DNA from: Cerina litoralis
Lineage (GTDB): Bacteria; Bacteroidota; Bacteroidia; Flavobacteriales; Flavobacteriaceae
Assembly (NCBI GenBank): GCA_022008415.1
Contig: JAIRBC010000015.1
Coordinates: 62,001 to 126,000, forward strand
Length of the DNA stretch: 64,000 nucleotides
Direction of reading: 5' to 3'
The notes beneath the pieces are model-generated. The model was not told the origin of the DNA. It was given only the letters and a program-made list of their open reading frames with translations, and did no database searches. Of the stretch, positions 8,136 through 16,624 are shown piece after piece. The position numbers and the translations under genes were made by a program. Position 1 is the stretch's first letter; every line of letters begins with the position of its first letter.

Positions 8136-8795
8136 ATGACGAAAGCCGAAAAAGTGGACTTCACCATTCGGACATTGGAAGAATTGTACCCCACGGTACC
8201 CATTCCATTAGACCATAATGACCCGTATACCTTGTTGATCGCTGTCCTAATGTCGGCCCAAAGTACCGATGTGAGGGTCAATAAGACCACCCCTTTACTA
8301 TTTGCCAGGGCCGACAATCCGTTTGATATGGTAAAATTATCCGTAGAGGAGATCAGGGAAATAATTAAACCGGTTGGTCTATCCCCAATGAAATCTAAAG
8401 GAATCCATGGGCTTTCAAACATATTGATCGAAAAATACGGGGGTAAGGTTCCCGAAAAGATGGAACTATTGGAAGAACTGCCCGCCGTGGGCCACAAAAC
8501 GGCCAGCGTGGTGATGTCTCAAGCGTTTGGTATCCCCGCATTTCCCGTAGACACCCATATTCACCGATTGATGTACCGATGGGGGTTTAGCAACGGAAAA
8601 AATGTGGTGCAGACAGAAAGGGACGCCAAGCGATCATTTCCTAAAGCGCTTTGGAACAAACTGCATTTGCAAATCATCTATTATGGCAGGGAGTATTCAC
8701 CGGCCAGAGGTTGGGACCTCGAAAAGGATATCATAACAAAAACTATTGGTAGGAAAAAGGTCCTGAGCGAATACTATAAGCGTAAAAAGCCTTGA
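8136..8795 (+). CDS. nth: Endonuclease III without an iron-sulfur cluster
   Basis: 219 residues. The helix-hairpin-helix LPAVGHKTASV carries the catalytic Lys121, and PVDTHIHR carries Asp139, equivalent to Lys120 and Asp138 of E. coli Nth. It should excise oxidised pyrimidines and nick AP sites in base excision repair. The C-terminal C-X6-C-X2-C-X5-C cluster loop is absent. In its place is REYSPARGWDLEKDIITKTIG, and the whole protein has no cysteine at all. Length and order of the rest are normal, so this looks like a functional cluster-less variant, not a broken gene. A bidirectional terminator follows. Confidence 0.92.
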   Translation: MTKAEKVDFTIRTLEELYPTVPIPLDHNDPYTLLIAVLMSAQSTDVRVNKTTPLLFARADNPFDMVKLSVEEIREIIKPVGLSPMKSKGIHGLSNILIEKYGGKVPEKMELLEELPAVGHKTASVVMSQAFGIPAFPVDTHIHRLMYRWGFSNGKNVVQTERDAKRSFPKALWNKLHLQIIYYGREYSPARGWDLEKDIITKTIGRKKVLSEYYKRKKP

Positions 8796-8827
8796 CATAC
8801 AGTTTATGGTCTGTACGTCAAGGCTTT
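8785..8827. terminator. Bidirectional terminator between nth and the 47-aa gene
   Basis: Long stem AAAGCCTTGAC / GTCAAGGCTTT plus an inner TACAG/CTGTA pairing. Toward the minus strand it ends in five T residues, serving the sigma-factor operon; toward plus it follows nth. Confidence 0.8.
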
Positions 8828-8852
8828 AAAATTGTCTAAATTTGTGGGCTAC

Positions 8853-8996
8853 CTAGTTCAAAACATTTTCGAACTTGATGTTCCTGTATTCCACAATATG
8901 TAAGGATTTGGAATAATTTAGCAAAAATTGAACCGTTTCTTTTGAAGCTTTTGTCAATTTACGGGTGCTTGAATCTGTAGAGTAAATTTTTTCCAT
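8853..8996 (-). CDS. Small protein of 47 aa downstream of the sigma factor
   Basis: Reading MEKIYSTDSSTRKLTKASKE then TVQFLLNYSKSLHIVEYRNI and KFENVLN, with an ATG at 8996 and TAG at 8853-8855. It is too short for usual gene-length cut-offs. It lies 73 nt behind the ECF sigma factor on the same strand and just before a terminator, so it is probably the last gene of that transcript. It is basic with an amphipathic middle helix and no membrane segment. I recall similar short proteins beside sigma factors in other Flavobacteriaceae, but no function is known. It may be a regulator or partner of the sigma factor; that is inference. Confidence 0.6.
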   Translation of the reverse strand: MEKIYSTDSSTRKLTKASKETVQFLLNYSKSLHIVEYRNIKFENVLN

Positions 8997-9069
8997 ATGT
9001 AAAATAGCTTTGTTATGTTAAGATAACGCAACTAAAGTACAAATATTGCTCTACTCGTTCTAGGACCGA

Positions 9070-9651
9070 TTAATTCGTTAAAACGATATTGTGCTTTTCT
9101 ATTATTTTTCTCATGTTTATGAGTGCGTAACGCATCCTTCCCAACGCCGTGTTGATGCTCACCCCAGTGTTTTCCGAGATTTCCTTAAAACTCATATCCC
9201 TGTAGATACGCATTAAAAGCACCTCTTTCTGATCCTCGGGCAATTCTTCGATGAGCAACCTTAAATCCGTATCTATCTGATCCTTGATGATTTGTTTTTC
9301 GGCATTTAATTTATCGTCACCGATAACGGAAAAGATATTAAAATCGTCGCTGCCCTCAAATTTCGGCATTCTTTTATTCTTTCTAAAATGGTCTATAATT
9401 AGGTTATGCGCTATCCGCATTACCCAAGGCAAAAATTTGCCCTCTTCACTATAGCTGCCTTTTTTAAGGGTTTTGATGACCTTGATAAACGTATCCTGGA
9501 AGATATCCTCGGTAACATCACGATCCAAGACTTTGGAATATATAAAGCTAGTGATACGTTGGTTGTGTCGGTTAATCAGTATTTCCAGGGATTTTTCACT
9601 TCCGGAAATATACTCTTTTACTAATGCAGAATCATCGATCTGTAGTTCCAT
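9070..9651 (-). CDS. ECF-type RNA polymerase sigma factor
   Basis: 193 residues. Region 2 holds YSKVLDRDVTEDIFQDTFIKV and the WVMRIAHNLIIDHFRK block (-10 recognition). Region 4 is ELPEDQKEVLLMRIYRDMSF followed by the KEISENTGVSINTALGRMRYAL helix-turn-helix (-35 recognition). No transmembrane anti-sigma factor is adjacent, which is unusual for the ECF group. Instead a 47-residue gene follows. The target regulon is unknown. Confidence 0.93.
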   Translation of the reverse strand: MELQIDDSALVKEYISGSEKSLEILINRHNQRITSFIYSKVLDRDVTEDIFQDTFIKVIKTLKKGSYSEEGKFLPWVMRIAHNLIIDHFRKNKRMPKFEGSDDFNIFSVIGDDKLNAEKQIIKDQIDTDLRLLIEELPEDQKEVLLMRIYRDMSFKEISENTGVSINTALGRMRYALINMRKIIEKHNIVLTN

Positions 9652-9880
9652 ACAACTTACTTTTTTTGGTTAAAATTAGGGGCCTTGCCATCCTGTTTAC
9701 CCCAAACATATAGGGTCAGGAAGAAAAGGACTTTGTACTATAAGGTTAATTTTAAAAAAGTAATTATTGCTGTATAGGCCTATCAGGTTTTTTAATTACA
9801 TGTCAAATATAGAAAAATTAGCTTCTTTAGAACAAAATTATGTTGTGAGAAAGCCATTTTACGATGTTAAAACCCGCATA

Positions 9881-9912
9881 TTGGATATTAAACAAGCCAT
9901 ATTGTATCTTTG
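9881..9912 (+). promoter_or_regulatory. uvrA promoter (TTG, 21-bp spacer, TATCTTTG)
   Basis: -33 TTG at 9881-9883 and -7 box TATCTTTG at 9905-9912, with the 21-bp spacing accepted for Bacteroidota promoters. It lies inside the open frame upstream of uvrA, so starts upstream of it are ruled out. Confidence 0.7.
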
Positions 9913-9923
9913 CAGACATATTT

Positions 9924-12707
9924 ATGAACATGCCATCAATCCAACTAGAAGATCCTAAACACCATATTATCATTAAGGGCGCCAAACTCCACAATTTAAA
10001 AAATTTGGACGTTGTCATTCCTAGAAACAAACTTGTGGTCATTACGGGTCTTTCCGGATCTGGGAAGTCAAGTTTGGCCTTCGATACCTTATATGCAGAA
10101 GGCCAGCGCCGGTATGTGGAAAGCCTATCCTCCTACGCACGCCAGTTTTTGGGAAAATTGGATAAGCCAAAAATTGACCAGATAAAAGGGATAGCCCCGG
10201 CCATTGCCATTGAACAAAAAGTAAACTCCACCAACCCCAGATCTACGGTTGGGACGTCTACGGAGATCTATGACTATCTTAAATTGTTATACGCCCGAAT
10301 TGGAAAGACCTATTCGCCTATCTCGGGAAAGGAGGTAAAAAAGCACACGGTTTCCGATGTGGTGAACCATGTGCGTTCCTATGATCAGGGCAGCAAACTG
10401 TTGTTGTTGGCACCCATAGTCATAAAGGAAGATCGCGATCCCATAAAATCCCTCCAACTATTTTCCAAGCAGGGTTATGCCCGAATAAAGTACCATGGAG
10501 AAATATTGCGAATTGACGACAGTATAACTAAAATAGACAGGGAGTTTTACTTGGTAATCGATCGTATCATCACCAAGGATGACGAAGATTTTCGAAACCG
10601 CTTGGCCAACGCCATCGATACGGCCTTTTTTGAAGGCAAAGGGGAATGCTTGATTGAAGAAGTTTCGACAGGAAACCAGACCAGTTTTAGCAATAATTTT
10701 GAGCTGGACGGAATGAAATTCCTAGAGCCTAATGTACATCTGTTCAGTTTTAACAATCCATACGGGGCCTGTCCTGTGTGCGAGGGTTACGGCGACGTAA
10801 TCGGAATTGACGAAGATCTGGTAATTCCCAATACGGCGTTGTCGGTCTACGAAAATGCCCTGTTTCCCTGGCGGGGCGAAAGTATGGGTTGGTATAGGGA
10901 CCAGTTGGTGGAGTCTGCCTATAAATTTGATTTTCCAATCCATAAACCTTGGTACCAGCTCAGTGAAGCACAAAAACAATTGGTCTGGGACGGCAACGCC
11001 CATTTTACCGGGCTCCATAATTTTTTCCACCAGTTGGAGGAAAAAAGCTATAAGATACAGAACCGGGTAATGCTCTCCCGATATCGCGGTAAGACCAAAT
11101 GCACTCTGTGTAAAGGTCGGCGGTTGCGGAAGGAGTCGGATTATGTGAAAATCGCAGGGAAATGCATTTCCGATCTCGTGGAACTTCCCATAACTAGTCT
11201 AAATCATTTCTTTAGGGAACTTTCCTTAGGGGAACAGGACTTGAAGATAGCTTCTAGATTATTAAAGGAAATCAATACGCGGTTGGGCTTTTTGATAAAG
11301 GTGGGGCTGGGATATTTATCCCTTAACCGGAAATCTAACACCCTTTCCGGTGGGGAAAGTCAACGTATCAATTTGGCGACTTCCCTTGGCAGCAGTTTGG
11401 TAGGGTCCATGTATATCTTGGATGAGCCCAGTATAGGACTACACCCCAAGGATACCGAAAACCTGATCGAAGTTTTAAAATCCCTGCGGGATCTGGGAAA
11501 CACGGTTATCGTTGTGGAGCACGATGAGGATATCATGAAAGCCGCGGACGAAGTTATAGATATCGGTCCCGAGGCGGGAACCCATGGCGGGGAAGTCGTG
11601 GCCATTGGGTCCATGGAAGACATTTTAAAATCTTCTTCGCTTACGGCCCAATATTTGAACGGCACTTTGAAGATCGAGGTCCCAACAACCCGAAGAAACT
11701 CTTTAAATTACATCGAAATAAAAGGAGCCAGGGAAAACAACCTAAAGAATATAGATGTTGTATTTCCGTTAAATAGGCTAACAGTGGTCACGGGGGTATC
11801 GGGAAGTGGAAAAACTACCTTGGTAAAAAAATTATTATACCCGATCGTTTTAAAGGAAATCGGCGGTTATGGGGAAAAGGCCGGTCAATATACCTCCGTG
11901 GAAGGAAAATATCGGTCCGTAAAGCACGTGGAGTTCGTGGACCAGAACCCCATCGGTAGGTCGTCCCGATCCAATCCGGTCACCTACATTAAGGCATACG
12001 ACGATATTCGTCAACTTTTTACCACCCAGAAATTGAGCAAAATCAGGGGTTATCGACCAAAGCATTTCTCGTTTAACGTAGATGGTGGACGTTGTGAAAA
12101 ATGTAAGGGGGAAGGCGAAATTACGGTAGAGATGCAATTTATGGCCGATGTGCACCTGGAATGCGATGCCTGTCATGGAAAACGGTTCAAGAAAGAGATT
12201 CTCGAAGTAAATTTTGAAGGAGCCAATATCGATGATGTTCTCAATATGACTATCGACGATGCGGTAGAATTCTTCCACAGATACGGTCAGTCCAAAATCA
12301 CCGCAAAGTTAAGACCCTTGCAAGATGTAGGTTTGGGATACGTAACCCTGGGCCAGTCCTCCTCTACCCTTTCCGGTGGGGAGGCCCAGCGGATTAAATT
12401 GGCCTCCTTCCTCGTCAAGGGGACTACCAAGGACAAAACCTTGTTTATTTTTGACGAACCCACTACCGGACTTCACTTTCACGACATAAAAAAATTATTG
12501 AAATCCTTCGATGCCCTTATAGATAAAGGGCACTCCGTGATCGTTATAGAGCACAATTTGGACCTGATCAAATGTGCCGACCACATTGTAGATCTGGGAC
12601 CAGATGGAGGTGAGAACGGCGGTCATGTTGTTGCAGAGGGCACCCCTGAGGAGATTGCCAAGAATAAGGAATCATATACCGCTCAATACCTAAAGGAGAA
12701 GTTATAG
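9924..12707 (+). CDS. uvrA: Excinuclease ABC subunit A
   Basis: 927 residues from ATG 9924; ATG 9930 is an equally good choice, and both leave a very short leader after the promoter. Two ABC ATPase halves are seen: Walker A GLSGSGKSS with signature LSGGESQRI, and GVSGSGKTT with LSGGEAQRI. The zinc modules are CPVCEGYG/CTLCKGRR in the first half and CEKCKGEG/CDACHGKR in the second. UvrA dimers scan DNA and load UvrB at bulky lesions in nucleotide excision repair. Length is normal. It stands alone, as uvrA often does. Confidence 0.97.
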   Translation: MNMPSIQLEDPKHHIIIKGAKLHNLKNLDVVIPRNKLVVITGLSGSGKSSLAFDTLYAEGQRRYVESLSSYARQFLGKLDKPKIDQIKGIAPAIAIEQKVNSTNPRSTVGTSTEIYDYLKLLYARIGKTYSPISGKEVKKHTVSDVVNHVRSYDQGSKLLLLAPIVIKEDRDPIKSLQLFSKQGYARIKYHGEILRIDDSITKIDREFYLVIDRIITKDDEDFRNRLANAIDTAFFEGKGECLIEEVSTGNQTSFSNNFELDGMKFLEPNVHLFSFNNPYGACPVCEGYGDVIGIDEDLVIPNTALSVYENALFPWRGESMGWYRDQLVESAYKFDFPIHKPWYQLSEAQKQLVWDGNAHFTGLHNFFHQLEEKSYKIQNRVMLSRYRGKTKCTLCKGRRLRKESDYVKIAGKCISDLVELPITSLNHFFRELSLGEQDLKIASRLLKEINTRLGFLIKVGLGYLSLNRKSNTLSGGESQRINLATSLGSSLVGSMYILDEPSIGLHPKDTENLIEVLKSLRDLGNTVIVVEHDEDIMKAADEVIDIGPEAGTHGGEVVAIGSMEDILKSSSLTAQYLNGTLKIEVPTTRRNSLNYIEIKGARENNLKNIDVVFPLNRLTVVTGVSGSGKTTLVKKLLYPIVLKEIGGYGEKAGQYTSVEGKYRSVKHVEFVDQNPIGRSSRSNPVTYIKAYDDIRQLFTTQKLSKIRGYRPKHFSFNVDGGRCEKCKGEGEITVEMQFMADVHLECDACHGKRFKKEILEVNFEGANIDDVLNMTIDDAVEFFHRYGQSKITAKLRPLQDVGLGYVTLGQSSSTLSGGEAQRIKLASFLVKGTTKDKTLFIFDEPTTGLHFHDIKKLLKSFDALIDKGHSVIVIEHNLDLIKCADHIVDLGPDGGENGGHVVAEGTPEEIAKNKESYTAQYLKEKL

Positions 12708-13079
12708 GGAACGAACTAAACCCCTATGGACTTCAAGCCCATAGATTTCTAACAGGCTAGAAGTCTGCTATACTCAATTGCCCCGTGATTTATCACGGGG
12801 TTAAGAAAGGCAACAAGCTGGCTTTAGCCAAAATACAAGTGCCATGTGGTTTGGCTAAAGCCAAGATCCGAGCCCAAATTTTAACCACGGGCTAAAGACC
12901 CGTGGTGATTAAAATATTTTTACAAGCTAATAGTCCCTTTCCTTCAATTTCACGTATTAACATATTTTTAATTTACTGATTATCTGTATGTTATGTAGAT
13001 TTTCCGTTTTTTGGCACGTGTTTTGTATTATTCATGTCGAACGCAAATAGTTGCTTTCGAGAATTTAAAACCTAACGTC
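12708..13079. repeat. REP-like palindrome cluster A
   Basis: A 372-bp gap. Elements in order: a perfect CCCCGTGA/TCACGGGG hairpin (12781-12800), TGGCTTTAGCCA (12819-12830), TTGGCTAAAGCCAA (12850-12863) and CCACGGG/CCCGTGG (12885-12905). Order and wording resemble cluster B at 56.65-56.80 kb. The last 150 bp are AT-rich and should hold the promoter of the next gene; I cannot fix it. Confidence 0.7.
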
Positions 13080-14300
13080 ATGAAAAATCTAACACTTCTT
13101 TTTATAGCCCTGATTTTTGGGGCAACAAATAGCTCGGCAAATCCTTCGGGCAATAACACCATTGCTGCCGATATTAACGGGTATGGCAATTCGTTCATTT
13201 TCGAGGAAAGCGGAATTACTTTTTCCGTATTTCCCGACGGAGAGTTCGATTTTTATATAAACAATAGGGTCGGGGTAAACGCCAATGTAAACTTGGGAGC
13301 TGCCCAAATCACGTTTAATTCTGGTTATAATTATGACCCCTATGTTCAATACGATGATTATGGTGCCGTATTACAGGTGGAGAACGTCCCAATTTATTAC
13401 GATTATTATGGAAGGGTATCCAGAATAGGGAATATAAATATTAGTTACAACAACGGCAGGGTTTATCGAGTTGGAGGTATGCACGTATACTATAACCCAA
13501 GGGGATACTACAGTTACCATACCGGATTTATCAACGTATACAACAGGTACTATGTGTACCGACCCTATTACAACTATTTTGCAAGACCTGCCTATGGACA
13601 TTGTATTGTTTACAACAGACCCTATAGGGCCTATTACAACCCCATAAGATATACCTATTATAGACCTTATCATTACAATCACAGAAAGGTTTATGCCCAA
13701 GTCGGACACACTTATAAATACAACAAGCACTACAACAATAGGTCTACCATTTATCGCAATGACAAAAGGGTGGTTGCCCGTGATAATTATGCTAGGAGGA
13801 ACCGTGTTGCGCACAACTCGAAAACCTCTTATTACAAAGACAACAAGGGGGTAAGAAATAACGCCAAGGTACAAAGGAGCAATGGCAATACTTCTGTTCA
13901 AAGGAACGCCACAAAAAATTCCTCACGGAATTATGTTTCCAGAAGTACAACAAAAAAGCACGTAGCCAGTACGCCGACGAGGAACGCCCGTACCAGAACG
14001 GTATCCAGGAGTACTACTACCTATAGCAAGCCACAGGGGAAAAACAGTAGCCGTTCTACGGTATCCCGTTCCAGGACCGAAAGGACCGTTACGGCCCGTC
14101 CATCAAAAAGCGGCTCCAGAAATAGAGATGTTTCCAATAGGAGTACCCAAAGAAGGTCGGCAAGTAAGACGACAACGGCAAGTTCTAAAAATTATAGTGT
14201 TGCAAACAGGGCATCCCATAAAAGATCAGTTCGTAAAGCGCCTGCCGTAAGCTCCCGAAACGACAGTGGAAACCAACGTACCGCTGCCCGTAGAAGATAA
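13080..14300 (+). CDS. Secreted Tyr/Asn-rich protein with a long basic disordered tail
   Basis: 406 residues from ATG 13080 (MKNLTLLFIALIFGATNSSA, a signal peptide). A longer frame to 13011 only adds promoter-region sequence. Residues about 30-125 contain SFIFEESGITFSVFPDGEF and YYGRVSRIGNINISYNNGRV repeats, a beta-rich pattern I recall from other Flavobacteriaceae. Residues 125-210 are dominated by Tyr, Asn and Arg (RPYYNYFARPAY, RPYRAYYNPIRY). The last 190 residues are Ser, Arg, Thr, Lys and Asn with no hydrophobic core, so disordered and strongly basic. Function unknown; binding to acidic glycans or nucleic acid outside the cell is only a guess. Confidence 0.8.
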   Translation: MKNLTLLFIALIFGATNSSANPSGNNTIAADINGYGNSFIFEESGITFSVFPDGEFDFYINNRVGVNANVNLGAAQITFNSGYNYDPYVQYDDYGAVLQVENVPIYYDYYGRVSRIGNINISYNNGRVYRVGGMHVYYNPRGYYSYHTGFINVYNRYYVYRPYYNYFARPAYGHCIVYNRPYRAYYNPIRYTYYRPYHYNHRKVYAQVGHTYKYNKHYNNRSTIYRNDKRVVARDNYARRNRVAHNSKTSYYKDNKGVRNNAKVQRSNGNTSVQRNATKNSSRNYVSRSTTKKHVASTPTRNARTRTVSRSTTTYSKPQGKNSSRSTVSRSRTERTVTARPSKSGSRNRDVSNRSTQRRSASKTTTASSKNYSVANRASHKRSVRKAPAVSSRNDSGNQRTAARRR

Positions 14301-14333
14301 TTAGATTTGTTTTTCGGTTGGTTAGTAGTTTTA

Positions 14334-14369
14334 CCCCTGTAGTGGATCTGTCCGCTACGGGGTTTTTTT
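14334..14369 (+). terminator. Rho-independent terminator
   Basis: ACCCCTGTAGTGG pairs imperfectly with CCGCTACGGGGT and is followed by seven T residues, 33 nt past the basic secreted protein. Confidence 0.8.
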
Positions 14370-14481
14370 AATGGGGTCTACTACGGCCAACCAGTTCTTG
14401 AACAATCATTTTATTGGCACTTTTTTAATTATTGATTAACTTAGAAGAATCCCCCATAGATTTTTTTAATCTGAAGAAGAC

Positions 14482-16401
14482 ATGGTACCGCCAAAAGAAC
14501 TTTCCATGAATGAGGCCTTTTTAAAAAAGGTCGAGGATATAGTTCTTCAGAATTTCCAAAACGAACAATTTGGTGTAGTGGAATTGGCAAAGCAGGTTGG
14601 CTTAAGCCGCTCCCAGCTTCACAGGAAACTAAAATTGCTGAGCGGAAAATCAATAAGTCAATTTATCCGCGAATTCCGGCTGGGTGAAGCTATGAAGTTA
14701 CTGCAAAGCGAAGTGGCTACCGTTTCTGAAATTGCTTACCGCGTGGGTTTTGGCAGTCCATCTTATTTTATCAAAAGCTTTCATAAGTACTACGGTTTTT
14801 CGCCTGGTGAGGCCAAGACAAGATCCCGAACAGAATATCAAAATAAAATAACCGGTAGCCATGATAATCCAATAATTTCGAACGATCGAAAAACGAAACT
14901 GGGCTCAATAAAGGCATGGGTTGCAATAACTATTGGCATATTGATAGTCGCTACGGCCATCACCAGCTACTTTTACAATCCCGTACGTACACCCCACAAG
15001 TCTATAGCGGTATTACCCATAAGCAACTATACCGGAGACCCGGAACAAGATTATTTTGTTCAAGGTTTTCACGATGCTGTGATAGGGGCATTGGGACAAA
15101 TTTCTGCGTTAAGGGTAATTTCCCGTACTTCGACTCGGCAATATAGTGGCGAGAATCTACCCTCAATCCAAGAAATAGCCAAGGCGCTCGATGTGGAGAC
15201 CGTAGTTGAGGGTTCGGTCATGGGTTCTGGGAACCATATACGTATCCAGTTGCAATTAATCGAAGCGTTTCCACAGGAGAAACATTTATGGTCTAAAGAA
15301 TATATTCAGGACATGCGAAATATAAATGTCTTGCAGAACGATTTGGTAAGGAACATTGCCAAAGAGATCGAAGCCGGTATGACCCCTGCGGAAGAAAATT
15401 TGCTGGAACAGGCAACGACGGTTAACCCCGAAGCTTATAAAGCCTATTTAAAGGGGAAGTTTCATTGGGAAAAGCTGACCGAGGAAGATTTGAATATAGC
15501 GATGGAATATTTTGAATTGGCGCGTAAATTAGACCCCGAGTACCCTTTGGCCTATGCGGGTATTTCCCTGGTTTGGGGCGGTAGGTTGCAACAAGGGCTG
15601 ACCTCGTACTTAAACCATGGTACCGAGATGAAAATGGCGGCGCTCAAGGCCAAGGTTATGGAACTTAAGAACACCCCTCCCGAAGTCTATCACACCTTGG
15701 GCGTCATAAGTTGTTGGGTAGACTGGAACTATGAAGAAGCCGAAACCTATTTTAGAAAGGCGATTGCCCTAAATCCGAGCTATTCGTCGGCTAGGGCGTA
15801 TTTATCACACGTATTGAACATTCTGCACAAAACGGACGAGGCAATGTACCAAATTGAAATGGCCTTAAAATTAGACCCGTTCAACCCGTTGTATCAAGCC
15901 CTTTACGGAATGGACCTCATGTATTCACGGCAATTTAACAAGGCAATAATTGTACTCGACAAAACGTTGAAAAAAGCACCGACAGATCCCGTAGCCCTAT
16001 CCACTTTAAAAACGGCCTATCACATGAAAAGCATGTACCCGGAAGCGCTTACCATATGGAAATTGTCGTTTGAGGCCAAGGGAGATCCACTAGCGGTCGA
16101 GGCACTTCAAAAGGGAGAACGTGCAAATGGGTATCCCGGAGCCTTGGAGGCATTGGCCAAAATGTTAATCCGCCGCTCGGATACCACCTACGTTACACCT
16201 TGGCAAATCGCCACCTTGTACACCCGAGCCGGAAACAAGGAGAAAGCGATTACCTGGCTGGAAAAGGCCTATGAAGCACGTGATAACAATATGCCCTATA
16301 TCGGGGTAGATCCCATCTTTGAAATTATGCATTCGGATCCCCGATTTCAGGATTTGCTGGAAAAAATGAATTTGACCCTTCGTCTAGACCGCGAACTTTA
16401 A
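14482..16401 (+). CDS. Membrane-anchored regulator: AraC-type HTH + TM + FlgO/CadC-like domain + TPR
   Basis: 639 residues (a second ATG at 14506 is possible). Residues about 10-110 form an AraC-type DNA-binding domain (VVELAKQVGLSRSQLHRKL, EIAYRVGFGSPSYFIKSFHK). One membrane helix lies at 144-165. Residues 172-290 (SIAVLPISNYTGDPEQDYF ... LDVETVVEGSVMGSG) match the sensor-like domain found in CadC and adenylate-cyclase-linked proteins. The rest is TPR repeats to the C-terminus. DNA binding at the N-terminus with a periplasmic C-terminal sensor suggests one-component signalling across the membrane. The lipoprotein 223 nt downstream may be a target. The ligand is unknown. Confidence 0.85.
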   Translation: MVPPKELSMNEAFLKKVEDIVLQNFQNEQFGVVELAKQVGLSRSQLHRKLKLLSGKSISQFIREFRLGEAMKLLQSEVATVSEIAYRVGFGSPSYFIKSFHKYYGFSPGEAKTRSRTEYQNKITGSHDNPIISNDRKTKLGSIKAWVAITIGILIVATAITSYFYNPVRTPHKSIAVLPISNYTGDPEQDYFVQGFHDAVIGALGQISALRVISRTSTRQYSGENLPSIQEIAKALDVETVVEGSVMGSGNHIRIQLQLIEAFPQEKHLWSKEYIQDMRNINVLQNDLVRNIAKEIEAGMTPAEENLLEQATTVNPEAYKAYLKGKFHWEKLTEEDLNIAMEYFELARKLDPEYPLAYAGISLVWGGRLQQGLTSYLNHGTEMKMAALKAKVMELKNTPPEVYHTLGVISCWVDWNYEEAETYFRKAIALNPSYSSARAYLSHVLNILHKTDEAMYQIEMALKLDPFNPLYQALYGMDLMYSRQFNKAIIVLDKTLKKAPTDPVALSTLKTAYHMKSMYPEALTIWKLSFEAKGDPLAVEALQKGERANGYPGALEALAKMLIRRSDTTYVTPWQIATLYTRAGNKEKAITWLEKAYEARDNNMPYIGVDPIFEIMHSDPRFQDLLEKMNLTLRLDREL

Positions 16402-16624
16402 TCAGGAGTTTCCCGTAACTGTTCCAAAAATCCTAATTTGCAACATAAGTACAATTCGCAACGCCAGTCGTAGAAATTATACACTTCTTTACAACATATT
16501 TTATACCTACCCCTTCCTATTTTCCTTCATCTTTGCTTTAAGATTTATTGATAGGGCTCTCCAATAAAATCCTGAAAGGAATGTTCAATCGGGGTCATAT
16601 ATTGACCTATAAATTTTAAAAATC

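Noticed and set aside
9864..9923. N-terminal extension of UvrA by 20 codons
   Set aside because: The uvrA promoter (TTG at 9881, TATCTTTG at 9905) lies inside it, so it would not be in the mRNA.
13371..13901. 176-codon frame on the strand opposite the basic secreted protein
   Set aside because: It is the mirror of a Tyr/Asn-rich repeat region; its Val/Ile-rich sequence is an artefact of the codon bias of the real gene.
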